Made by a program: the position numbers and the translations under genes | Assembly (NCBI RefSeq): GCF_023822045.1 | Contig: NZ_CP084712.1 | Span: forward strand, 2,046,001 to 2,110,000 | Direction: 5' to 3' | Source: Sphingopyxis sp. USTB-05 | GTDB taxonomy: Bacteria; Pseudomonadota; Alphaproteobacteria; Sphingomonadales; Sphingomonadaceae | Length of the DNA stretch: 64,000 nucleotides | In this document: positions 27,591-37,358 of the stretch, piece after piece | Position numbering within the stretch: the first letter of the stretch is position 1 | How the letters are laid out: every line of letters starts with the position of its first letter | Notes under the pieces: generated by a model | The model's input: only the letters and a program-made list of their open reading frames with translations | Databases searched by the model: none | What the model was told of the DNA's origin: nothing

Positions 27591-29679
27591 AGGGATTTCC
27601 TTCGGGCACACTCTCGCCAAGTTCGTCAACCGCGTCACCAAATGTCGGCGCAGCATCATTCGATGGTGCGAAGGGCTGCGGGGGCCGAACAATTGTCGGC
27701 GATGGCGCACTCGGTCCGAGCAGCTCCACTCCCTCTCTCCGGAGGCGGTCGGTCTCAAGAATAATCTCGCCGTCAACCGTCGCTTTATCTCGCTGATCGT
27801 AATTAAATTGGCCACAGCGACTATTAAAATCGGTAACTTCGGCATTAAAGCGATTCTGCTGCGTATAAGAACTGACTGCCGCCCGCGCAGCATCCAACCG
27901 CTCTGTCTGTTTAAGGCAATAGCGTAGTTCAGATAACGAGAGCGATGTCCCGGAATAAGGTTCCGGCGGCGTCTCGGTACCATCGTCCGGCGTGGCAACC
28001 GTCTCGCTGGCATCTGCCAACGGATCCTCTGCGGCTGCAGTTGCGTCATCAAGGATCGCCTCGTCCGAGCTCGCATAGGCTGCGTCTTCGGCGACACTGT
28101 CGTTTCCGCCGCCCGAATTGCTGAAGATTGCGATCAGAGCGATGATGCCGATGACGCCCCAGCTGACAAACGAGTTGGTCCGTCCGGAAATAATTTTCTC
28201 GTCAATCTGCTGCTGTATCCGAGAATATTGCGCTCTCTCGTCGGGATCCTCGCTTTCCATCAAAACTGCGCAATGAGCCTTGGCATCCTTAAAATTACCT
28301 GTTCGCAGCGCTTCAGCTAGGCGGATGGAGGCTTTCGTTCGTTCAAGCGTCTCACGATCTTTCTGGAGAATGGTCACAAGTTCTGGCGGCAACTTATTGA
28401 CGGCCAGAAACAGATAATCGAGAATGACGGCCGCGCCCTCGCCATCTTCCTGATTATTGTGAAGGGCGATCGAAAGCGAGCGAACGAGCCGCACAGCGCC
28501 GGCGACAATGTTTTGATCACTCTGGCGATCAATGATCTCGCCGTACAGGCGTCGAACTTCGCCTACAGGATCAGGCGATGTCATCGTAAAACCCGCGCGG
28601 GCAATTGTGGAACTCGTTTTGCTTAAATTAGATACCGCCCGATCTACCGCGGCTGCCAACGGCATCAGAATGGATGCAACACGTTGGTCCTGTTCGAGAG
28701 ATACTAATGCGTCCACATCGCCGGCAAGCTGGGCGGCGGCGCTCGGTAGCTCGGCGAAAATCTTCTGGGCCAATTCACTCAGTCGGAGTGCATCGGCATG
28801 GCGCTCATGTTCGTTGGCCAGCGTGAGCACTGCTCGACGAACTTCTCTGTAGAGGCGTTCCGAATGAACTTCATCAGCTCCCAGGTGCTGGTCGGCTCGC
28901 TGCAACGGTTGTGCAATTCTGTCCCAATCGAGCAACCGCTGTTCCAGCTTGGGGAATATTGCCCGACCTGAGAGATGGCCGACATAATCATCCAACAGCA
29001 AGGAGATCGCGGTGATTTCGTTCTCGAGCGTCGGAGAAACCAGCTGCTCGTATTGAGCGATCAGACTGGTCGCCAAGCGGTCTTTGCGAAGTGAGGCGGC
29101 GGCGCAGCGCACTTCTACAATGCGCAGCACTTCGTCGGTTGCGGCGTCAAAGCGCGCGAATGCGTCAAGTGCGAACGCAGCGTGCCGTTCCGTCAGCGAC
29201 TTAAGCTCACTGGCGATTTCGGAACTGGACACCTTACCAAAACCTGAAACCGATCGCTCTTCCTCGACCGTTCGGTGAAGATCGCCTTCTTCAATATCTA
29301 AGTGAGCTGCCAGCAGCTGGTCGATGAGCCGGCGGGATTCGGTAACACTTGTTGATATCCGGGATGCTTCCGCGATTAGGTTGGCCTTCGCAACACCGCC
29401 TACATTCTGGGCTGCTTCCTCCAACTGCACGGAGGTTCGAAGCTTTAACGTCGCACGGGCGTCGCTCGGCCGCATTCCCAGAAGATAGGACAACTCGGCC
29501 GAAATCCGCTCTCTCGGAGTGAAGAGCGCCTGGCGGGCCATATCCAGCTTGCGCTCGGCGTCAGTTGTTTCGGCGTCGAGCAAGGCGTCCTGATGCGCGT
29601 CATTGATTTCGTCACGCCGCGCTCGCGGACTGACACCGAGCACTGCGAAGGGATTCTCAAATAGGTGGAGCGAAGTCAC
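27580..29679 (-). CDS. Degenerate J-domain membrane protein
   Basis: 699 residues. The N-terminus NPFAVLGVSPRARRDEINDAH resembles helices I-II of a J domain, but the HPD tripeptide that stimulates Hsp70 is absent (QDALLDAETTDAE at that place). A large alpha-helical region (~80-500) follows, then one hydrophobic segment (SFVSWGVIGIIALIAIF) and an acidic, then Pro-rich, C-terminal region of ~170 residues. This suggests membrane anchoring of the chaperone set. First gene of the array. It could be a client adaptor rather than a classical co-chaperone. Confidence 0.6.
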   Translation of the reverse strand: MTSLHLFENPFAVLGVSPRARRDEINDAHQDALLDAETTDAERKLDMARQALFTPRERISAELSYLLGMRPSDARATLKLRTSVQLEEAAQNVGGVAKANLIAEASRISTSVTESRRLIDQLLAAHLDIEEGDLHRTVEEERSVSGFGKVSSSEIASELKSLTERHAAFALDAFARFDAATDEVLRIVEVRCAAASLRKDRLATSLIAQYEQLVSPTLENEITAISLLLDDYVGHLSGRAIFPKLEQRLLDWDRIAQPLQRADQHLGADEVHSERLYREVRRAVLTLANEHERHADALRLSELAQKIFAELPSAAAQLAGDVDALVSLEQDQRVASILMPLAAAVDRAVSNLSKTSSTIARAGFTMTSPDPVGEVRRLYGEIIDRQSDQNIVAGAVRLVRSLSIALHNNQEDGEGAAVILDYLFLAVNKLPPELVTILQKDRETLERTKASIRLAEALRTGNFKDAKAHCAVLMESEDPDERAQYSRIQQQIDEKIISGRTNSFVSWGVIGIIALIAIFSNSGGGNDSVAEDAAYASSDEAILDDATAAAEDPLADASETVATPDDGTETPPEPYSGTSLSLSELRYCLKQTERLDAARAAVSSYTQQNRFNAEVTDFNSRCGQFNYDQRDKATVDGEIILETDRLRREGVELLGPSAPSPTIVRPPQPFAPSNDAAPTFGDAVDELGESVPEGNPYGE

Positions 29680-30677
29680 AGGATTCTCTAATCTATCGAA
29701 TTGTCAACAGAGCGGGGGCGGCTTGCATTGCCCACCACCAAATCGGCACGCTATTGCGCGCGGTTCTTGAAAGCCTTGGACGCGTCATTCTTCCCCCTCT
29801 GATCCTATTTGCCTGTCGTCGGGAACTGATCAATTCTTTTTTTCGCTATGAGGTGCCCGCTTCCAAGGGAGCGTGAAAAGCCAAGCCTTCGCGTCTCATC
29901 ACGAGCTCGGTTTTTATAGTGAATGGGGCTCCTTTTCTGATCTCCATCACTATGTGCGCAACTCGTTGTCGATAGTTGCGGCTCACGCGCAGGGTCGTGG
30001 CCAGGTTAGTTTATGATCCGAATTGGCGGTAATTCCTTTGTCAGGGTATTGCGGGGGACGAACCCTTTTTATGGACCCGCGATAGTCGCGGCGACTAAGG
30101 CGAACGGGAGGCGTCGGAGTGATCAAAGAGCCTAAAACGTTGCAAGAAGCATTGTTCGCCGTGTGACACATAGGCGATTTTCGGGCTGCCGAAGGTTCAA
30201 TCATACGAATCGCCAACTACAGACATAACTAAGGAGGGCAATCGCGGGGCTAGGAATGGCGGCTTTGAACTTGCGTCGAGAACGGCCCAAACAGTCATTT
30301 GCTGCCGTAGAGGACCGGCTTGCTATCTTGGTCTGCTTCTGATGGTTTTCGCTCGAGAGCGGACGGTCTTCAAAGAGCCAGGTTCAATGGATTAATCTCG
30401 ATCGACCGAAAGCGGGGCGAACCTTCTCCACAGGGCAAGAAGCCTCGACGAAATTGATCGGTTTCACGCCTGTCCGATAAAAAGCACCGCGCTTGATCGT
30501 CACTTAGAGACTCAATACTCACCAAGTCCGCGCAGAATTGGCCGAGCGGGCCCTTTTTTTCGACGTTTGAATTGATCGAGCATAAGAGGATGGTGTTAGA
30601 ATTTGAGTATGCTCGGACGGTGACATTATCTACAGGTTCGGATGGACATAAGCTGGCGTGAATGAGGATACAGGGGC
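29680..30677. other. ~1-kb stretch without recognised gene
   Basis: It lies between two divergent genes, with AT-rich patches and T-runs (near 29838, 30556). Only short, composition-poor open frames were found, none with visible family likeness. It may contain promoters for both sides or decayed sequence. No repeat or RNA gene was identified. Confidence 0.4.
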
Positions 30678-31919
30678 TTGAAGGCGAAGAAGCGCGCGGG
30701 GGTGCGTAAACTCATTAAATCAGAAGACGCGGAGCGCCGACGCAAGGTAGATGCAGCGATTCGACATGCACAAAAGGTCGTTAGGGAAACCGGGGTCTGT
30801 GCACCGGTGGTTTTCCGTTCCACTCTTGTTGGAGAACCGAGTTCGCAGGCTCCAACCAGACCAGCGCCCCGTCCGCGAATTCGCAATAAGAACAATGCTG
30901 GGGCCCGCGTACAGCCCGCGAATCCCGCAATGGACGAAGCATTACGCAAGGCACTCAATCTCGCTCCAAGGCCCTGCCCTGCGCCGCGTGAGCCTCTGGC
31001 AGTAAAAGGCTCACCGCCGCCTTCGAGTGCTGCAAAAGCGGCGCCCATGGTAGCGACGCCGCGCACGATATTTTCAAGGGGTTCCGAGGGTAAGGCAACT
31101 GAAACGTTGCCAACAAACGTGGCGAAAAGGGCCGCCAAGAAGGCTGCGAAGAACGCACCTAAAAAGGCTACGAAGCGTGTTCGGGAAAGCCATGCCCGGC
31201 CCTTATCCAAAGCATCTAGTCGCTTAGCGAAATTGACCAAAAAGCTAAGGTCTGAAAGAATTGATCGCGAAGGGACAACGGAACTCAACGAGATTTCTCG
31301 CCGGGATTTGAATGCTCGTTTGAGCTCTGCGAAGGACGCTGAACGCGCTGCTGGGCAATCTCCATTTGAGAAGCTGAAGAGGGATTGGTCTGCGGCATTT
31401 AACATGCTGCAGCGTTATGAGGATCAAGATCCGAATGCTGCAAATGTGGTCGATGCCAGGCGTCGGCTTTATTTGATCGAAGCGGAATGGGACCGACGTC
31501 ACGCATTGAAGCCAGGAGATCCGGACTATTTCCCTTGGCCTTCCACCGATATAAATCCGAGTTCAAGCGATGGAAATGCGATTGAACGGCGCGAAATTGG
31601 AATGCTATCCTATCTTGGATATCATGTAGGCTTAGGCAGCCAATTGACTGGCTCGCAGCGTACCCGACTGCTGGGCCAGATCTTCACGATGCGGCTGCCT
31701 CCACTCAATGGCCTGGACTACATGAGAGATTGGGGAGCACCGCGGACCGGGCCTCGTCTTCGCAAAATCGCAGAAAATATCGCGAGTTTCGCAAAGAACG
31801 CGAAAGGCAAAAATCATCCATCAATGGACACGGCGATCAGCCATTGGGAAGATGACCTCAAGCATTTGCGGCGTCACTTCTATGATCGACGCTTTGATTT
31901 CCAGTGGCCACGATCATGA
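30678..31919 (+). CDS. Hypothetical protein with basic histone-like stretch and conserved C-terminal domain
   Basis: 413 residues from TTG 30678; a GTG at 30702 is an alternative. The N-terminal half is low-complexity, Lys/Arg/Ala/Pro-rich, with a histone-like run (KRAAKKAAKNAPKKATKR, ~150-167) that suggests nucleic-acid binding. The C-terminal ~110 residues form a compact domain (YLGYHVG…RLRKIAENIASFAKNAK…AISHWEDDLKHLRRHFYD) that I recall from hypothetical proteins of many mobile elements, usually at the very C-terminus. Function is unknown. Confidence 0.55.
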   Translation: MKAKKRAGVRKLIKSEDAERRRKVDAAIRHAQKVVRETGVCAPVVFRSTLVGEPSSQAPTRPAPRPRIRNKNNAGARVQPANPAMDEALRKALNLAPRPCPAPREPLAVKGSPPPSSAAKAAPMVATPRTIFSRGSEGKATETLPTNVAKRAAKKAAKNAPKKATKRVRESHARPLSKASSRLAKLTKKLRSERIDREGTTELNEISRRDLNARLSSAKDAERAAGQSPFEKLKRDWSAAFNMLQRYEDQDPNAANVVDARRRLYLIEAEWDRRHALKPGDPDYFPWPSTDINPSSSDGNAIERREIGMLSYLGYHVGLGSQLTGSQRTRLLGQIFTMRLPPLNGLDYMRDWGAPRTGPRLRKIAENIASFAKNAKGKNHPSMDTAISHWEDDLKHLRRHFYDRRFDFQWPRS

Positions 31920-32122
31920 GCGGCGGCGGGTTGACGAAAGACATTTCACGGAAAGAAAAAGCCCGCTCAATATTCCGATCCCCACCCATTCCTTTGCATT
32001 GATGGGATGACGTACGCACTCGGCAGCTCGCGACCTCCCGTTAGAGATGGCTGCTGTCCTTGTTCCAAAAGCCGTGCCCTGCTACGGCCCAGAAAAGATT
32101 AGCATTCAAAGGAAAAAATTGC

Positions 32123-32560
32123 ATGGAAGATCCCGAAACGCTCGTCTCATTGACGGCCGATATCGTTGCGGCCCATGTCAGCAACAACAGCGTGGCTATA
32201 TCAGATATTTCGTTGATCATCCGATCGGTGCACGACGCGCTTGCGGGTCTAGGGACGACCGACAAGCTGGAAGTTAAACAAGAGCCCGCAGTCTCAATCC
32301 GCGCATCGGTGAAGCCCGATTACATTGTCTGCCTTGAAGATGGCAAAAAGCTGAAAATGCTGCGCCGCCACCTTATGACGGCGTATGACATGACGCCCGA
32401 CGACTATCGCGCGAAATGGAATCTTCCCAAGGACTATCCGATGGTCGCGCCCAACTACGCTGAGACCCGTCGCACGCTCGCAAAAGCGATCGGCCTCGGA
32501 ACCAAAGGGCGCGGTGGCGGCCGCAAGCCCGCCGCGCGCGGCGGTGCTAAAGCGAAGTAG
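32123..32560 (+). CDS. MucR/Ros-family transcriptional regulator
   Basis: A 145-residue zinc-finger regulator. The Ros/MucR pattern is DYIVCLEDGKKLKMLRRHLMTAYDMTPDDYRAKW in outline, with Cys, two His and the basic recognition helix. The C-terminus is Gly/Lys/Arg-rich. AGGA lies 8 bases before ATG 32123. Alphaproteobacterial MucR proteins repress genes by binding AT-rich DNA, so it may silence the element. Confidence 0.8.
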   Translation: MEDPETLVSLTADIVAAHVSNNSVAISDISLIIRSVHDALAGLGTTDKLEVKQEPAVSIRASVKPDYIVCLEDGKKLKMLRRHLMTAYDMTPDDYRAKWNLPKDYPMVAPNYAETRRTLAKAIGLGTKGRGGGRKPAARGGAKAK

Positions 32561-32810
32561 TGCCATGGAGCCTATTCGGGCCTGCGCCGGATAGCGCTCT
32601 AGTGGCGATCCGCATTGAAGCGTTGCGCTGCGGTATTTTGCTGGCGCTTGTAGTAGATCGGGCGACAGATCGATGTTCGACCGAACAATCGACGCCCCGT
32701 GCATGGGACAACGCTTCGTTCGCTTCTCCCGGCAGCGTCCGACTGCCAAATGCGGCGTAACGGCTAGGAACGCCCCCGCCTCGCGATCAGAGGCCGGGGC
32801 GCAATCTAGA

Positions 32811-33497
32811 TCAACCCTCAGTCGGTGTCGTTGCCGGAGCGATATCCAAAACTGGTTCAGATGCAGGCACTGTGGCGGTCGCGGCGGGGACCGCCATCGG
32901 CGGAGCACCAACCGGAACTTGCATAGGCGCCGGCCCACCATTCGCGAAGGCCAATACAACATCTTCGTCGATGAAGCCGCCGACATTGCCGCCCTTGGGC
33001 AGAACAGCGCTGGTGCCAGTTACAAAGAAGCCTGCGATTGGAACCAAGGCGATAGCGCCTACAACGCCCGCCGTACCGGTAACGCCTTTATCGTCAAAAG
33101 TACCGGTCAGACGGATTTGACGGCCGTTATGGCGAAGATACAGGATGCGCGCGTCAAGCTTGCCGGATTTCCCCCACATGCCCTTGTTCCGCACGGTAGT
33201 GATTTCGCCCCAAGCGGGCGTGCCGCTCGGAAGCACGGTCACGCCATTCACGATGACAGGCTCCGACACCTCCATCATGAAACGCTGCCCGACGCGTGCG
33301 GCTTTCTTTTTCGTTGTGATCTCTTCCATCAATCGAAGGGCTACCGGCGTACCGGCGCGGAGTACCGCGTTCGTAGTTACGACTTCGGGTATGGCAGTGG
33401 ACGCCGGCGCAGCTGGCACTACGACGGGCTGTTGCGCCAAAACTGCAGGCGACACAAAGAGTGTGGCCGCAGTCGCGGCCATAGTTACGAATTTCAT
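32811..33497 (-). CDS. Secreted hypothetical protein
   Basis: 228 residues from ATG 33497, which has GGGGAG upstream; an in-frame TTG/ATG extension to 33551 lacks one. A signal peptide (MKFVTMAATAATLFVSPAVLAQ) is followed by a Pro/Ala segment, a central beta-rich domain (VGQRFMMEVSEPVIVNGVTVLPSGTPAWGEI) and a Gly-rich hydrophobic hairpin (VVGAIALVPIAGFFVTG). The C-terminus is Pro/Ala-rich. The central part resembles envelope stress or conjugation-related proteins, but I cannot assign it. Confidence 0.55.
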   Translation of the reverse strand: MKFVTMAATAATLFVSPAVLAQQPVVVPAAPASTAIPEVVTTNAVLRAGTPVALRLMEEITTKKKAARVGQRFMMEVSEPVIVNGVTVLPSGTPAWGEITTVRNKGMWGKSGKLDARILYLRHNGRQIRLTGTFDDKGVTGTAGVVGAIALVPIAGFFVTGTSAVLPKGGNVGGFIDEDVVLAFANGGPAPMQVPVGAPPMAVPAATATVPASEPVLDIAPATTPTEG

Positions 33498-33817
33498 TGA
33501 TAAACTCCCCCAATATGTCCCCGGATATAGCTGGGACGTGTCGAGGGGCAATTACAATTAGTGCCGAGTTGGCTTTTTCTCTCCCATTCTGGAACACTAA
33601 AGGCCAGTTTTCTAGCCTTCCAGCTCAATCCCGAGCGTTTGTTACTCGCGCACGTACCAAGATGATACTTCGCCCTCTGCTTTTGGACATGGTGTCAGCT
33701 ATCGATACGGCCTCAAAACAGCCCGGCGTGAATGCCCGATGGCGAAACCCCTTTTAGCGAACAGCCAGTAGAAAATCGGAAGCCGGTGTTCGTTAGAAGA
33801 AATTAGCCGGCCGCCAG

Positions 33818-34249
33818 TCAGTCACACCGGTGCTTCTGCCAAAAACGGTCCCAGCGCGCTGCATAGCCATCTCGGACCATGGCGCAGGATATGTCGCCAA
33901 TGGAGGGGGAAGTACAAAAGGCTGCCGTGCGATTGCCCCCTGCCCCGCCCGCCGACCGACACCGCATCGCCGGGCCCGTCACGCTCACATGGCCCGAACG
34001 CAGAAACCCCTTCGGAGTGCCGAGAAGCCGGGCCAGATGGTCGCGAGCAGCAACGGCGTCCGCGCTCGGACAAGGATGCCCGGGGCGACACGACCCATCG
34101 ATCTCCCGCGCGGCAATTCCAGAAAGGCGGATATGCGGGCCCTCTGCGCACCATATGGGCCCGTCGCCATCCCAGACCGCTACAGGGGTACATTCAAAGG
34201 ACTGGCCCGCGGGAACAACAGCCACAGCGAGCAGGAGTGCAATCGTCAT
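33818..34249 (-). CDS. Staphylococcal-nuclease-like secreted protein
   Basis: 143 residues: signal peptide, then an SNase-like core (VAVWDGDGPIWCAEGPHIRLSG then AAREIDGSC) with the Asp-Gly-Asp, Arg and Glu positions of the family. Several Cys could form disulfides. Periplasmic or extracellular DNA degradation is inferred. A 25-bp stretch of this gene (34130-34154) recurs at 38240-38264 in a decayed copy. Confidence 0.65.
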   Translation of the reverse strand: MTIALLLAVAVVPAGQSFECTPVAVWDGDGPIWCAEGPHIRLSGIAAREIDGSCRPGHPCPSADAVAARDHLARLLGTPKGFLRSGHVSVTGPAMRCRSAGGAGGNRTAAFCTSPSIGDISCAMVRDGYAARWDRFWQKHRCD

Positions 34250-34317
34250 CTCAGTGCCATTTCCTTCGGCAGCTCCTCATTTGCGGCAAACTCGACCAAA
34301 CCGACGATGACGACAAA

Positions 34318-34662
34318 TCAGAGATTGATGCAGCGCTCGACTTCACTCTGCAATTCGACCTTCTGGCCGCGAAACTCCATGGTTCCGTCGCTGCTAATCG
34401 TAAAAATAGCCCGCACATCGTCACCTGGAACAGGACTGCTCCAATTGTGTACGATGATCATGGTGTCCCGCCCCTTTTCCACGACCGTAGATGCCTGACC
34501 CGTTTTCGCAGCGATTGAGGTGATGACGCAGAACTTCAGATCGGTGTGATTGGTCGTTTGCCAAACCTTCAACGGAGGTTCGGCCAGCGTTTTGTACAGA
34601 TCACGCGCATCCGCCGATGCAGGTGCTAAACATGCTATGATCGCCAGCGCGTAAGCTCGCAT
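34318..34662 (-). CDS. Small secreted hypothetical protein
   Basis: 114 residues with a signal peptide (MRAYALAIIACLAPASADA). The mature part is mostly beta strands with two Cys (KFCVIT and ERCINL) that may bond. No family was recognised. Confidence 0.5.
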   Translation of the reverse strand: MRAYALAIIACLAPASADARDLYKTLAEPPLKVWQTTNHTDLKFCVITSIAAKTGQASTVVEKGRDTMIIVHNWSSPVPGDDVRAIFTISSDGTMEFRGQKVELQSEVERCINL

Positions 34663-34731
34663 TCCCGTCTCCCTTTAATCAGGGCGCCATAGGTCGCGCG
34701 GGTTCATTGTGGCAAGAGGCGGAGGACCAGC

Positions 34732-35901
34732 TCACTTCGGCGCCTGAATATTTTCGAACATATGTCCTGATAACAATGGGTCCAGGGTGTCAGCGTGCGC
34801 TGACGCCCATGCCTGCCAAGCATCCAGTTCTTCGGGCAGCACGTTCGCCCTCCCCTGCGCGGCAGCCAATTTTACGTGATCGATCAGAGATCGAATGCGC
34901 ACAGCGCGGGCGAGCATCTCACCGCATTTTTCAAGATGCTCGACCCTTTGCGCTTCAAGCTGCTCCAGTCGACGCCTTTGGGATTCAATCTCTCTCTGCC
35001 GCGCCGCCTCTTGTCGTTCAATTTCCTCGACGAGCGAACGGCGGAACGCTGCCTCGCCTGCGACGATGATATCGGCAGCTATTTCCGCAAGCCGACTCTC
35101 GAGATTTCCGCTCTCCCCGTCCTGCCAGGCAGCTTTCGCACCCAGTTGCGTGGGCCAATTTATAGCAAGCTGAAGCGGCGTCGAGGCAGGTAGATCACGC
35201 GCTGGGCGCCGATATCCACTGATCAATTCGGTCCGATGCTTGCCAACTATCGTCATCTCAAGGCTGAGGTTCATGTCGCCGATGTGGGCTACCGCCCCAA
35301 GGCCGCGATCATTGTTTGAAGCTACACCGGAATGATTTCGCCCAGACAGGACAAAGAACAGGCCGTTTAGAAATCGCAGCTTACGCTGATCGAGTGGCGT
35401 ATCGAATTCGGGGACGCGCCAATGCGAGCGATCTTTGGCGGCTTTTTCGCGAAGCATATCCTCGCGCTTCAAAAGATGTACAAGCCCTGGATGGCGCCGA
35501 TCGAGGCTGCGCGGAACTGAAACGCGGCCGATCGCTTTCAATTCGACTGCGCGCAGCTCTTCAAGATTCTCAGCCACAGCGGTCGAGGCAAATGGCCCGC
35601 TGGCTGGCATCGGTGGCGCCGCGGCGATAATGTCCTTGAATCTGTGGTCCATCCTTATGCGCCCGGTTTGCCCCGGTCGTCGGCTGGGGGCTCCGGGTGG
35701 GCCAGCTACTGATTTTCCTGCATGGACGCGGTTCCAATGGCCCTGCGGCGGTGTGCCGATCCCTTTGGCGTGCAGCATTTTTTTGAGCGCGACGTCCGAG
35801 ATGCCTACCCTTTTTGCCAAGTCACGCATTGGACCGCTCCAGGCAAAATCAATCAACGCCTGCGGGGAGACGTAAATGTCATCGTTTCTGAACCAGCTCA
35901 T
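34732..35901 (-). CDS. Hypothetical protein with N-terminal HTH and coiled coil
   Basis: 389 residues. Near the N-terminus DLAKRVGISDVALKKMLHAKGIGTPPQGHW is a helix-turn-helix-like segment followed by a conserved W-x-x-x-x-x-GK, a pattern I know from proteins of integrative elements. Residues ~280-330 are a charged coiled coil (EEIERQEAARQREIESQRR). Function is unknown; DNA binding is inferred. The last ~20 codons recur as a fragment near 38340. Confidence 0.6.
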   Translation of the reverse strand: MSWFRNDDIYVSPQALIDFAWSGPMRDLAKRVGISDVALKKMLHAKGIGTPPQGHWNRVHAGKSVAGPPGAPSRRPGQTGRIRMDHRFKDIIAAAPPMPASGPFASTAVAENLEELRAVELKAIGRVSVPRSLDRRHPGLVHLLKREDMLREKAAKDRSHWRVPEFDTPLDQRKLRFLNGLFFVLSGRNHSGVASNNDRGLGAVAHIGDMNLSLEMTIVGKHRTELISGYRRPARDLPASTPLQLAINWPTQLGAKAAWQDGESGNLESRLAEIAADIIVAGEAAFRRSLVEEIERQEAARQREIESQRRRLEQLEAQRVEHLEKCGEMLARAVRIRSLIDHVKLAAAQGRANVLPEELDAWQAWASAHADTLDPLLSGHMFENIQAPK

Positions 35902-36076
35902 TCCTATCCTCGTACAGCGCTCTCATCACCGGTTCCTCGCAAACCGGCTCTATCCATCTCGAATCTTTCAACTTTCATAAGCACCTTGCATCCTGCTGGG
36001 AATGTCTCGCGATCGCTTTCATCTTGGTGCATGTTGAATGGATCGATGAATCCAATTGGCCGAAGAAGCTGTTTAA

Positions 36077-36274
36077 ATGATGACATCGGAGCGCGAATTA
36101 TGGGCGTGCGCCCTCGCCATCGAGAACCAACATGGTGAGCAGGCCGCAGTCTGGATAGCCGATAGGATCGGCGCGCTTGCACTTGAAGGCAATGCAGATG
36201 GCGTCGCTCGCTGGAAGGCGATTGCCGAAAAGCTGTGTTTGCTCTGGACGGGTGAACGCCCGCTATCAATGTGA
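36077..36274 (+). CDS. DUF6961-like small protein
   Basis: 65 residues. ELWACALAIENQHGEQAAVWIADRIGALALEGNADGVARW matches the compact sphingomonad DUF6961 pattern in outline. Tandem ATGs at 36077 and 36080. Function is unknown. Confidence 0.6.
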   Translation: MMTSERELWACALAIENQHGEQAAVWIADRIGALALEGNADGVARWKAIAEKLCLLWTGERPLSM

Positions 36275-36296
36275 GATCGCTAAGCGGACGTGGACC

Positions 36297-36659
36297 TCAG
36301 CGGTAGGGTTCGCAGGCGATCCCGTCGTTATCGCCGTCCATCCCTTCTCGATACCCGGGTTCGCCGCGGTAGACAGGCGCGGTACCGGCGGCCCGCGCAT
36401 CGTCGCAGCCGCGCCAATAGTCGCCATCCTGTGGGGCGCGCGCTCGGACGATACCGGATTTCACACCGACATCTCTTGCGACATCCAATGCGGCGGCGCG
36501 TTGCTCGGGGCTCGACAATATCGCCCCACCAGCGAGTACCGCACCAAATATGCTGGCTCCAGCGATGACGCTACCGACCGAACTGCCTCGCGAGCTTCGG
36601 TATTTGGTGCGCCGATGCCCGTGATAGCGGGGCTCGTGGTAATGAGGGCGTTTTCCCAT
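36297..36659 (-). CDS. Excalibur calcium-binding domain protein
   Basis: 120 residues from ATG 36659. A His/Arg-rich N-terminus, a hydrophobic membrane segment (VGSVIAGASIFGAVLAGGAIL) and a C-terminal excalibur domain (CDDARAAGTAPVYRGEPGY…DGDNDGIACEPY) with the calcium-binding DxDxDGxxCE. The start is uncertain, because the frame is open to 36848. It converges on nothing obvious and diverges from the ParS gene. Confidence 0.7.
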   Translation of the reverse strand: MGKRPHYHEPRYHGHRRTKYRSSRGSSVGSVIAGASIFGAVLAGGAILSSPEQRAAALDVARDVGVKSGIVRARAPQDGDYWRGCDDARAAGTAPVYRGEPGYREGMDGDNDGIACEPYR

Positions 36660-36836
36660 GGCCGCTGAGCTACAGCGGAGAGGTAAAAGAGTTATTTGTG
36701 ACCTTAGCTTCATAGAGATCAAATATGGAAAGGCCGGTCCCGATACGTCGCGACCGCGTAGCGGGGCAACCTTCCCGGGATGCCGCTCTTGAATTTTGTC
36801 CAGATATGGACTAAATCTAATTCGGAGCAAAAAGAT

Positions 36837-37358
36837 ATGACTGCACAAGCTAATGCTGCACCTACGCAGGCATCCCCCGCAAAGACAGTCTTTGCTCGCT
36901 TCGAGCCGGCAAATCGGCGCCGTCTGAGCGGGCCTGCGCTGCGCACCTTCCTCGCGATCGCCGATCTTTGGAATTTGAGCGAGGAGAAGCGACGCCTGAT
37001 TCTGGGCTATCCCTCACGCTCGACTTATCACAGCTGGGCGAAACAGGTTCGCGAGCATCGCGACATCACGCTGGATGTCGACGTGCTGATGCGTATTTCG
37101 GCGGTCCTCGGGATTCATCAGGGCTTGGGCGTTCTTTTCGAAAATGAGCGCGACGGAATTGATTGGCTCAAGAACCCTCATGACGGTCGCGTCTTCGGAG
37201 GCAGTCCGCCGATCGATATTCTCAGCAATGGGACGCAGGACGGCCTGATGGTCGTTCGCCGGTTCATCGATGCTGCCCGGGGCGGGCTCTACATGCCTCC
37301 TACGGCGGATGAAGCTGGCTTCCCGCCATATGAGGATAGCGAGATCATCTTCCAGTGA
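36837..37358 (+). CDS. MbcA/ParS/Xre antitoxin
   Basis: 173 residues. An Xre-like N-terminal HTH part (LSEEKRRLILGYPSRSTYHSWAKQ) precedes the ParS/MbcA C-terminal toxin-binding region (LFENERDGIDWLKNP…PIDIL). GGAG lies 10 bases before ATG 36837. Its stop overlaps the RES toxin start by 4 bases (GTGA), the usual antitoxin-first arrangement. It should neutralise the RES toxin and autoregulate the operon. Confidence 0.85.
   Translation: MTAQANAAPTQASPAKTVFARFEPANRRRLSGPALRTFLAIADLWNLSEEKRRLILGYPSRSTYHSWAKQVREHRDITLDVDVLMRISAVLGIHQGLGVLFENERDGIDWLKNPHDGRVFGGSPPIDILSNGTQDGLMVVRRFIDAARGGLYMPPTADEAGFPPYEDSEIIFQ

Noticed and set aside
29983..30216. 77-residue minus-strand frame in the gene-free stretch
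   Set aside because: No start context, no family likeness and an ordinary length for chance; not called.
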